DNA of 64,000 nucleotides from Chrysomallon squamiferum (Eukaryota; Mollusca; Gastropoda; Neomphalida; Peltospiridae): NCBI GenBank assembly GCA_012295275.1, contig CM022669.1, positions 15,032,172 to 15,096,171 of the forward strand, read 5' to 3'. Shown piece by piece: positions 55,317 to 64,000 of this stretch (position 1 is its first letter; each line of letters starts with the position of its first letter). The notes under the pieces were generated by a model. It saw only the letters and a program-made list of their open reading frames with translations, ran no database searches and was not told where the DNA came from. The position numbers and the translations under genes were made by a program.

Positions 55317-55475
55317 AATTACTTTGCATGTATACATAAATATTACTTATATAAGATTACTTTGCGTATATACATAAATATTACGATATACGATTACTTT
55401 GCGTATATACATAAATATTACGATATACGATTACTTTGCATATGTACATAAATATTACGATATAAGATTACTTTA
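55317..55475. repeat. 37-bp tandem repeat, about 4 copies, gene A intron only
   Basis: Units of gattactttgcgtatatac plus ataaatattacgatata. Absent from the corresponding intron of gene B, so it arose after the duplication or was lost there. Confidence 0.85.
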
Positions 55476-56098
55476 AATGTTGTGACTATTGTTATTAAAT
55501 ATGAATAAAATAAAACAGATAAATATTTGTTTCATTTCATTTAGTTTCATTTTCAACGATACAGCTTATTTTTTGACAAAAAATATTGTATTAGTTCAAA
55601 TTTTTCAATTTTCGCTCTTAAGATGTGTTCAGTAACTTTAAAAGACTCTTTCTAATAAACTCAATCCGTGTAAAATACAGATCGTGATTTTTGCACCCGA
55701 TGTATAGCTTTAAACAATAAATTTTAAAATAATGACCAATAGTAGTGATAATCTGCGTAAACAGCACTAAACAAATCTCGAAGGCGAAAAAGGAAACAAT
55801 AAAAAATCTTTGTGGAAAAAAAATAATTATAAAGTAAAAGATTCTGTTTTCCTTCTTAGAATTATTATCTCCTTAAAATTATGAATATTATTTTTTTTTA
55901 ATATTATTATTTTTTTATTACAATGAAAATTAAAAGTAACATTATCGTATTATTTTACAAACTGAGCTATCTTTAGACATTTCAGAAAATTTAGATGCTA
56001 TAAACTGAATGAATTACAAGAACACTTGTTTTTTGTTTAGCATAATAGTAATGTTTTTGTAAGGTTGTTGCAGTAAATATACGATGGTTATAATGAAA

Positions 56099-56161
<63 letters not shown>

Positions 56162-56162
56162 A
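56099..56162. repeat. (CTA)n microsatellite in gene A intron
   Basis: About 21 tandem CTA units; no counterpart at the same place in gene B. Confidence 0.95.
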
Positions 56163-56917
56163 ATAATCAATAAATAAATAATAATTCAGTCAGCTACCAG
56201 TCTGCGTGTAAATGGTTTCAGGACCTCAAGCGAACATGTAACAAAAGCGAATACTGAGGATATTAAATTTTACACAATACAATAAATTCCATTTAGTCTG
56301 TGAACCAGACCACTAAATGTGGAGCTTGAGTACCAGATAACTGAATAGATGTAATGTGAGTTTTCAATTAGTATGCTGTTTGATGTATACAAAATCAGCT
56401 AATGGATGTTTCAGACTGGAAGCTTTGTGTCCTTTCAGGGACAGAGTTCAAAAAGATTCTTCAAATTTTTAACAGAGACCGGTCAAATAACTATGCTCGG
56501 ATTTCATCTATAATGTCTATAAAACCAACAATTTCATGAATACTGAGTGTATAAATCGCTGCATAATAACATGAACAGATTTGTGTATATATTTTGAATA
56601 CAGAAGAACCCCATCTGAAAACTGTAAATAGTTTATATTGTGTCTAATACCAGCTTTTGCTAAGTCGGCTGTTTGCGCCCCATATAAAAATGTTAAAAAT
56701 TTCACCATACACTTATTCTGTAAAGCCTCTCGAACAATGATAACTGCAATAGAATGAAGCAAGCAAACAAAATATTAAATATACAACCAATGAATCTAGA
56801 AAAAAAAAGACTCCAATAATCAGACTTAATTATTTTCTAAATTAAACTAAACTAAATTTGAGAATATAACGAATTCAAACTTTTCTAATCTAGAGGTCAT
56901 TTTGTTTCAGAACAGCC

Positions 56918-57370
56918 ATGAATTCACTTGTGATCTTCGTAGGAATTCTACACCTTCTTTTCCCTCTCGTCCTAACGACCATGTTCCAGGAGGAACTGTC
57001 TGACAAGTACTGGCCGTCGAAACGGAGCGAAGATTCGGGAAGTGATATCATTCCGTCAGTTTCAAAACGATCTTGTGGGTGTTGCATTCATTCTAGAGGA
57101 GCCAATACTTTTTGCTGTACTTTGTGTTACATGGACACGAAGCGATCCACCGACCCTCACGCCGTGGGCGACAGGTACTCTGCTGTCTCAGACCACAGCA
57201 ACAACAACAACAATTACAACAAAAACGATAATGACAATAACAATTACAACAACAACAACAACGGTGAAGATGTTAATCTGATGTCGAAGCGATTTGATGC
57301 CAGCTGTTTCTGCTGTAACGTATCGGGAAGAAAATCTTGTTGTTCAAAGTGCAAACGTTACATCAAATAA
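56918..57370 (+). CDS. Secreted prohormone with two six-cysteine peptides, copy A
   Basis: 150 aa in one exon; acceptor ttttgtttcag lies seven bases before the ATG. Residues 1-22 are a signal peptide (LVIFVGILHLLFPLVL core). Lys-Arg sites at 35-36, 50-51, 75-76 and 124-125 cut the precursor into an acidic propeptide, peptide 1 (52-74, SCGCC to CYMDT), an Asn-rich spacer (about 77-123) and peptide 2 (126-150, FDASCFCC to CSKC). Both peptides share C-x-C-C-x(7-9)-C-C-x2-C, so three disulfides are expected. Peptide 2 ends with another KR (146-147) then YIK. This is the design of a secreted neuropeptide or hormone precursor. The CxCC word and -YMDT ending recall molluscan CLCCY- and PKYMDT-type precursors from memory; a venom or defence peptide is the alternative. 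Confidence 0.87.
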   Translation: MNSLVIFVGILHLLFPLVLTTMFQEELSDKYWPSKRSEDSGSDIIPSVSKRSCGCCIHSRGANTFCCTLCYMDTKRSTDPHAVGDRYSAVSDHSNNNNNYNKNDNDNNNYNNNNNGEDVNLMSKRFDASCFCCNVSGRKSCCSKCKRYIK

Positions 57371-57439
57371 ACTGGACATTTCAGTCAAACCTTTGCAGTA
57401 TCAAACATTTGTTGTCAGAGAATGTTCAAACAGCCTGAA

Positions 57440-57615
57440 TATTAAAATTAATAATACAACTACAGCTATTACTCTGTTGATATTTATTATAATTAGGATT
57501 GCCATTACTACTTCTATTACTATTACTATTGCTACTGCAACTGCTACTGCTACAGCTACTGCTATTACAACTACTACTACTATTACTACTACTACACTTC
57601 AACATTACAACCACC
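57440..57615 (+). repeat. ACT/ATT/GCT trinucleotide array in gene A 3' region
   Basis: Degenerate actact/attact/gctact triplets follow the stop codon by about 70-240 nt. Gene B has a similar array (on its sense strand) at about 61130-60960, so it probably belongs to the duplicated unit. Confidence 0.7.
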
Positions 57616-58759
57616 AATACTGTTAAAACATTTTTTTATAAAGAAAATCAGGTAACATTACTACTACTACACTAATTACAAACAACATCGTGTATTAATA
57701 GTATATAAACACAATGTCTGCAATTATTTTCTGTCATTTTGAACATGAAATTACGCAGTTTATATATTTATTTTAAGAAAAGGGGGGGAATCAAGTAAGA
57801 CTGATTGTTCATTTGTTCTTTGTTCTAACTTGGCATCCTTGTTAACAAAACATAGTGTATCTAAATATATATATAACCACAAAACACTGTAAAATATATA
57901 AAGGAGTATGTCATATAGTTACTAAAAAGAACAACAAACAGTGTCGGATTTCGAATGACATAACAACTTGCATAAAGAACCTTTTCTTACGTTTAATTTT
58001 CATTAAACTGCTACCTAATGAATTAAGATATGAATTATGGCATATCGTATATTTTATATTTTATATAACTTTCACTTCACTTTGTTAAAAAAAAAAAAAT
58101 GAGTTGTTTGAAAAGCTGATAAATTTATATTTAAGGTCTGTTAATGTGTAAACTGGAAATAAATATCTGTTACACAAATAATTTTTGTTTCCTTTCAACA
58201 TTTATGTGTGTGTGTCATATATGTTTATATGTGGTATTGTATGATATCTGTGGATATGTGTGTGTCTGTATGAATATCTGTGTTTATATTGCCTATTGTG
58301 TATTTGTTTATTTGTATATTTGTAACTACGTATGTGTAGATGCATGGATGCACTATCGTAGTTATATAAATGAAGATAAAACTTGGTTGTTATCAGATGG
58401 AACGAAGGACACTATGAAACCTTACTTAAATTAGAAATGTTTGAATTTAATACTTAATTTAAATGTTAATTATTTCTGATTCAAGAGAAATTGCAAATCT
58501 ACTCATGGGATCGACTTAAACAGACTGCGAAACACCCCCCCGCCCATGAGAGACAAACAAAAAGAGAGAGAGAGAGAGAGAGAAAGAGTTATGTGAACGA
58601 ATTTAGACTAGATTTCGCTAAATCTGTTAAACATTTTATTATGATCAGTTTTTATCTCATAATGGAATCTATGAGTTTTGACAAAACCCCCCTGGTGACT
58701 GCTGAAACACGGGAGTGGTCACTTAGTTAATAATAATCATAACTGAACAACACGAAAGT

Positions 58760-58965
58760 AAGAACAAATGCCAGTCTCTGTGACCAAACGAGTCTCGCGT
58801 GATTTCAGCGCTTGTGGTGATTATTTTAGTTGCGCTGGAACGAGGCAACTTTCAGCAGTTCCCGCGAGCTTCAACAGAAAAGACTGTTTGCTGATCGAGA
58901 CATTCCACGTCGTTAATCGCTTTCCCAGGTTTGTGATTAGAACGACAAATTCTTACTAAAGCCGG
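58760..58965. other. CpG-richer patch of unknown role
   Basis: About a dozen CpG (ctcgcg, gcgctgg, cccgcgag, cacgtcg, atcgc) in 200 bp, against a CpG-poor background. Ends tttcccag|gtttgtg, which reads as a possible splice donor. Could be a promoter or first exon of an unrecognised transcript, or relic of an older coding sequence. The 63-aa open frame here is not persuasive. Confidence 0.35.
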
Positions 58966-59747
58966 TTGCACTGACTCTTGTCACTGACTGAATGGTCACA
59001 GTTTGGTAGCTGTCTGTTTCATGTTTCGTTTTGTTGACTAATTGTTTTTATCAGTGCTCTATCATATTTTGACTTCGCGTTTTTTATCAGTGACATCGTA
59101 TTTCTTAACAGTGACAAAGACTTTATTCTCATAACCTGTAGTATTACAGTACAGAGAAGAATACATCCTTATTTTCTGTATGAGCTGTATTTCATATATA
59201 AACTGCATTTAACACTTCTAAACTGATATTGCCTTATTTGATGTTGTCTGTAATCCATGCGATTCTTGGACAAACTTAATTTAGATTTTGGCCTAATTAA
59301 AAACTACTGGAGATATTCATTTCAAATTTCGGCCAATAACGGAAAATATCCATGCCTCTTTAATCATGTAAATAGGTAGTAAGTTTCAAAATATAGTTCT
59401 TGCGATGTCTTTTAAAGTTCATTACCGTTATGTAGGCTCATTCGATATAAATAGATAATGAGTTATCCACATAAAAAACAACAACAGTTGAAGCCAAGGT
59501 AAACTATTTGAAATAATTACCAGAATAGAACAATGACAGTGTCAAGAATATTAATTAAACTATAAGAAATTACAATAAAGGGCAATGTCGTTTTTAACAT
59601 TTCAATTGTTTATTTATATAAGACTGAAATACAAATAGGGTATGTTACTGATATACTGAATAATGTGTTACTCTTTAAATGTTTCAGCTTCAAGCTGATT
59701 AGAATTATGATGAAACTGGACAACTGATTTTTGTTCATCTGCATTAC

Positions 59748-59751
<4 letters not shown>

Positions 59752-59803
<52 letters not shown>
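59752..59803. repeat. (AC)n microsatellite
   Basis: Pure dinucleotide run of about 50 bp in the spacer. Confidence 0.95.
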
Positions 59804-59806
<3 letters not shown>

Positions 59807-60510
59807 ATACAATCAAGTATATATGTTGATCAAGGACAAACATGACTGTGGGCGTGCCTTTATATAAACATATTTTATTTATTTATTTGTTGTTTTTAAA
59901 ATGATTATTTTATTTATTTATTTGTTGTTTTTAAAATGATTATTTTATTTTGTAAATTCTGAAACAGATACATTTTAGTCAGTTGAAATTGTGTTTATTT
60001 TCTTTTATTTTAATACTGATATCATCAGAATTTATTATGAATTAAAACGATAAAAATTATTATTATTGTTTTATTTTTTAAATGAAATATATCAGACATG
60101 CACACATTCATATGCGACACAGTCTCACAACACCAGAATTCACTTTGTTACTGGTTGAATGCAGGAATGAATTAGTAAAATGACATTTTTAATGAAATGC
60201 AAGAAACAAAATTTCATCTTTTTTTTTTCGCCCAGTTTATCATTTAATTTTATATAAAATATCGGTATGACTGTTTGAATATAACATATTATTATATCCG
60301 TATAACAAATAAACACATCCATCCACCAACACACGCACGCACGTGCATGCTGAAAGAACAAACATCAGTAGTATCAGAAAATACCATCTATACTAAGATA
60401 TTTATTTCCAGTTTACACATCGATTAAGGTTAAATACAAATCAGAAGATAATATAATCACTTCTCAGCTTTTGAAATGGCATGAACTTAGTGAAGTGAAA
60501 GTTAAATATA

Positions 60511-60580
<70 letters not shown>
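60511..60580. repeat. (GT)n microsatellite
   Basis: Pure dinucleotide run of about 68 bp in the spacer. Confidence 0.95.
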
Positions 60581-60583
<3 letters not shown>

Positions 60584-60959
60584 CTTTGTCCAATAATTCT
60601 TCCATATATAGAATAACAATATAATACTATTTCTTTGGCAGCACTTTAATGAAAACAAAACTGTTCTGCTTATTTAAACGAAATGAAATTTCTTTATGCT
60701 GAACTGTACCCCACTGATATTTCAATAACTAATATTACTGACATATAACATAATTATTTTTACTGTTTGTTTATTGTAGTTTTTTGCTATAAAATACTGC
60801 CTATTCGTATTCGTATTGTACTTGCTGTGATTTTTGGCTACAGTATATATTGAAAATAAAAGAATACTGTGCTGGATTTAATAATAACTAATATCATCTA
60901 GAAAAGTATAATTAGAATTTTGAAAAGCTATATTTTTCTTTAATTTTTTTTAAATATCA

Positions 60960-61130
60960 ATAGTAGTGATTGTAATAGTACTAGTAGTAGTAATAGTAGT
61001 ACTAACGATTGTAATAGAAAGAGTAGTAATAGCAATACTAATAGTAGTAGTAGTAACAGTAGTAACAGTAGTAGGATAATAATAGTAATAATAATAGCAG
61101 TAGAAGTAGGCCTAATATCCGTTTTTATTT
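60960..61130 (-). repeat. AGT/AAT trinucleotide array in gene B 3' region
   Basis: tagtag, aatagt and aacagt triplets; the sense-strand equivalent (ACT-rich) mirrors the array downstream of gene A. Confidence 0.65.
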
Positions 61131-61501
61131 CAGTAGAAGAATTACAAAGTTAAAACATCTGACTCTGACTTCGGTCGTAGTAGTAGTTCTTCTGGCAGTG
61201 TTAATGGCGTCAGTTGTAGAGGAAACAAAATTATGGTTAACAGTTAGGGCACAGTTAATAGTACTCCTTGTATCGTAGTAGTTGAAATAGTAGTAAGTAG
61301 TACCAGCAACAGTAACTCGTAACTGAAAAATTGAACATTATTAACAATGGCAGTAAAATTGTGAAATCTCTGAGGTGTAAATTGCAGTATGATAGAATTA
61401 ATATTAGTTAGTTGTCTTAGTGGATTTTAATATCTAGTCTGTCTAAAGTTTCTTGGACAACCAACGTGTGATACTGTAAAAGTTTGACTGAAATGTCCAG
61501 T

Positions 61502-61963
61502 TTATTTGATGTAACGTTCACACTTCGAACAACAAGATTTTCTTCCAGTTACTTTACAGCAGAAACAGCTGAAATCAAATCGCTTCGACATCAGATTAAC
61601 ATCTTCATCATCGTTGTTGTTGTTGTTTCTGTTGTAACTGTTGCTGTCGTTATTATCTTTGTTGTAACTGTTGTTGTCGTTGCTGTGGTCGGATGTAGCA
61701 GAGTACCTGTCGCCCACGGCGTGAGGGTCGGTGGATCGCTTCGTGTCCATGTAACACAAAGTACAGCAAAAAGTATTAGCTCCTCTAGACTGAATGCAAC
61801 ACCCACAAGATCGTTTTGAAACTGACGGAATGATATCACTTCCCGAATCTTCGCTCCGTTTCGACGGCCAGTACTTGTCAGACAGTTCCTCCTGGAACAT
61901 GGTCGTTAGGACGAGAGGGAAAAGAAGGTGTAGAATTCCTACGAAGATCACAAGTGAATTCAT
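61502..61963 (-). CDS. Secreted prohormone with two six-cysteine peptides, copy B
   Basis: 153 aa, same architecture as copy A: signal peptide, KR sites at the same places, peptide 1 and peptide 2 with C-x-C-C-x(7-9)-C-C-x2-C. Residues 1-57 are identical to copy A; peptide 1 differs by one residue (His to Gln after CGCCI). The Asn-rich spacer is three codons longer with Asp/Ser substitutions. Peptide 2 changes Ala to Phe, Asn to Lys and Ser to Thr in its first half, and the C-terminal KR of copy A is ER here, removing a cleavage site. The gene faces copy A tail to tail. Confidence 0.87.
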   Translation of the reverse strand: MNSLVIFVGILHLLFPLVLTTMFQEELSDKYWPSKRSEDSGSDIIPSVSKRSCGCCIQSRGANTFCCTLCYMDTKRSTDPHAVGDRYSATSDHSNDNNSYNKDNNDSNSYNRNNNNNDDEDVNLMSKRFDFSCFCCKVTGRKSCCSKCERYIK

Positions 61964-63038
61964 GGCTGTTCTGAAACAAAATGACCTCTAGATTAGAAAA
62001 GTTTGAATTCGTTATATTCTCAAATTTAGTTTAGTTTAGTTTGATAGGTGTTTCTTTTAATTTATTGTTCTTTCCTTTTATCTTATTTGTTATTGGCCGC
62101 TTTAGTAATTTTATATTTTTGTTTTCCTTGTTATTTTGTTTGTTTGTTATTTTAACGAAATAAAGAAATAACTGAAAAATAAAAGAATAGAAAACGAAAA
62201 TACAGAATTATAAATAAGCACTATACAAAATCTAATTAAAAGACAAATAGCATTTATTTAATGCTTAAAAGTACCCCACCCCACTCAAAATCAAAATACA
62301 TATCGTCATCACACAATTTATTTTATTTAAGTAGATAATTTTTTTATTTATTTTTATTTTTATTTTTTTTTCGAAAACTGACTTCTCAAAATATATTCTC
62401 AAATAAATATAATATTTTAAAAAGTATTTCTGATATTACGATCGGCCCACCTTATCCCCGGTTTTGACCAAACAATGTTCGAAAATATAATATTATTAAA
62501 CAAAATATATTGTGCAGTACTGTCGTTCTGTCGTAAAAACTATCTTCTGCTTTATAAATTATTGGTCGCTTTTTAAAACAATTAAATAAATAAAAATGGG
62601 TTAATTTTCACAATAATATGGAAATATTACTTTTCATTTCTTTTTCTGTCCAAAAAGATTTAGTAACTGTAACGATTTAATAATTCTAACAAGAAGAATA
62701 GAATCTTTTACTTTATAAATTTTAATTCATCATTTAAAAACATCAGAAACAAATATCATAATTTATTTTTCGTACTGTTTGTATTTAAAAGAAAATGTTT
62801 TTAAAGTTAAAAAACAAATCTTAAGAACAGAAACTGAAAAATTTTAAATGATAAAATTATATTTTTTTAAAATGCTATCGTTGAAAATTAAATTAAATGA
62901 AATGAAACAAATAGTATTTATTTATTTGTAGTCAGAATGTAAAAATAATTTCATAATAGAAATGTCTGTGTATATACATATATGTGTAAGGTAGTGCTTT
63001 TTCTTAATGACTGTTTGAAGTAAGAAACTTTAACTTAC

Positions 63039-63106
63039 CGACGTGTGTCGTCTAAAGGATGGTAATGTTATAAAATACATTGTTGGTAACGTCGTTTACA
63101 TTTATA
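63039..63106 (-). promoter_or_regulatory. TATA box and 5' untranslated exon, gene B
   Basis: On the minus strand tataaat (63100-63106) precedes gacgacacacgtcg|gtaagt, the donor at 63039/63038. The arrangement matches gene A, with point differences. Confidence 0.6.
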
Positions 63107-63144
63107 TTTAAAAACAAAGACGAACTCTCCCACACTATAATCTA

Positions 63145-63237
63145 CAGCATAATTAATTGTTCTCATAAAGTCATTTGTTTAAAGTAATCCATTACGCAGC
63201 AAATAATGAAGCCCCATAGACGGTCGTCTGCTGTTAA
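63145..63237 (-). promoter_or_regulatory. Conserved proximal regulatory block, gene B
   Basis: Counterpart of 55075-55166. The taatggatta palindrome is retained (63185-63194, inverted), as are aattaatta and the cagacgaccgtctatgggg word. An aagatggcggg YY1-like site follows at 63236-63246. Confidence 0.65.
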
Positions 63238-63453
63238 AGATGGCGGGGGTCACATTAAAGAGAACAACTCGTGATAAACTTAGTATATTGGGCAGAAAAT
63301 TCGCCACTTTCAGTAAATTGGTTTCCTACCGTCTTAGTATTTCGCAAATTGGAGAAATACTCTTCACTCAACTACGTGAGTGTTTTGTCACATCGGTTTC
63401 TTTTGTGGTTTTCCGTTTTCCAAATATCAAATGAGAGAGAGTTCTAGTTCGAT

Positions 63454-63514
<61 letters not shown>

Positions 63515-63516
<2 letters not shown>

Positions 63517-64000
63517 AAGCTTGATTTTTTAACTTTTTTGATAGTCTTAAACTCGCAAAGTTTTCGAGCTGTAGCTGTGGAAACTACACCTCTCTGTAAA
63601 TTATCTAATGGAAAACATTTTGTAAGCAGAATGTGTAAAGATACATTGCCCGTAATATTAATAACTGTATTTATTTTGACATGCGACTCAGTGAAGACCA
63701 CATTCGAAGATAAACATAATTCATTAAGAATAGTGAAATATTGTGAAATAATATGGATAAAGATTACGTAATATTATCAATATCAAGAATTATTTTGTTT
63801 AAAGATATCTTAACCCATTACATCATTTACAATTATTTAATGTTTTGACTTAATTTAATTTGCGTCGTGGTTAGTAAATGAAGTAGGATTAGTACGCATC
63901 GTCCTATGTAGGGGAAAATACGGTATTTGATAAACCCAAACATGCGAAAGACTATACTTGTGAATGTACGTAACCTTGTCGTTTACAGATACAGTTACGC
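63515..64000. other. Sequence beyond the right arm
   Basis: No gene recognised; no similarity seen to the sequence outside the left arm, so the duplication ends near the (GA)n run. Confidence 0.45.

Larger units (their letters stand above)
54794..57420 (+). repeat. Left arm of inverted duplication (gene A)
   Basis: From a (CT)n run (54794-54853) through promoter, 5' exon, intron, coding exon and proximal 3' UTR, this arm matches the reverse complement of about 61440-63514. Shared landmarks: aaaaccacaaaagaaaccga, gcagacgaccgtctatgggg, gacgacacac/gacgacacag, the whole coding exon and aaactggacatttcagtcaa. Confidence 0.93.
57620..60955. other. Central spacer between the inverted arms
   Basis: About 3.3 kb with no recognised gene. 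Contains a CpG-richer patch (58760-58965), (AC)n at 59752-59803, (GT)n at 60511-60580, and a 36-bp tandem duplication of tattttatttatttatttgt near 59870-59945. Confidence 0.5.
61440..63514 (-). repeat. Right arm of inverted duplication (gene B)
   Basis: Reverse complement of the 54794-57420 arm, from the (GA)n run at 63457-63514 inward. Identity is highest over the 5' half of the coding exon and the 80 bp before it, and in the proximal promoter; the intron interior and 3' UTR have diverged. The gene B intron (61971-63038, 1,068 nt) is about 570 nt shorter than that of gene A. Confidence 0.93.

Noticed and set aside
56890-57087. 65-aa frame antisense to prohormone A, identical to one at 61794-61991
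   Set aside because: Shadow of the conserved coding exon; identical only because the sense strands are identical.
56918-57370. Trissin identity for the prohormone peptides
   Set aside because: Also six cysteines, but arthropod trissin spacing (CxxC...CxxxC...CC) differs from C-x-C-C...C-C-x2-C here.
58768-58959. 63-aa open frame in the spacer
   Set aside because: No similarity, no splice partner and no signal peptide; reported only as a CpG-rich patch.

Overview
This is eukaryotic, AT-rich, intron-rich DNA from an invertebrate animal, most likely a mollusc (gastropod or cephalopod). The phylum is an inference. It rests on the gene structures, the dense AC, GATA, TAA and TATG microsatellites, and a pair of secreted multi-cysteine prohormones of a kind familiar from molluscan neuropeptide surveys. 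No bacterial, phage or CRISPR-like content is present.

Layout. (1) 0.8-28.4 kb, minus strand: a gene for a very long coiled-coil protein. I resolve 29 exons, about 3.48 kb of coding sequence (about 1,150 residues), with GT/AG junctions and consistent phases throughout. Its 5' end is not found. One exon (15868-15964) carries a 20-bp tandem duplication that breaks the reading frame. (2) 28.4-43.6 kb: no convincing coding sequence; upstream exons of the coiled-coil gene may be hidden here. It holds microsatellites, tRNA-like SINE relics, a 138-bp tandem duplication and degenerate CCCTAA-like sequence. (3) 43.6-53.7 kb, plus strand: a complete PRRC1 orthologue with a probable 5' untranslated exon, ten coding exons (373 aa) and a long AT-rich 3' region. 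(4) 54.8-63.5 kb: two paralogous genes for small secreted prohormones, facing each other tail to tail at the ends of an inverted duplication. Each encodes a signal peptide and two different six-cysteine peptides bounded by Lys-Arg sites.

The most interesting items are these. The inverted prohormone pair has nearly identical 5' coding sequence but diverged flanks and mature regions, which suggests gene conversion, and it keeps a strongly conserved promoter-proximal block with homeodomain-type sites. An inverted, decayed copy of coiled-coil exon 3, with its splice acceptor, sits in a downstream intron of the same gene, so the pre-mRNA could fold back on its own exon. A run of five consecutive exons is exactly quantised in heptads. 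One exon has a frame-breaking 20-bp duplication. Two neighbouring exons are paralogous.

The three loci show no shared pathway. The coiled-coil gene and PRRC1 look like cell-structural or trafficking genes; the prohormone pair looks like a lineage-specific peptide signalling locus.
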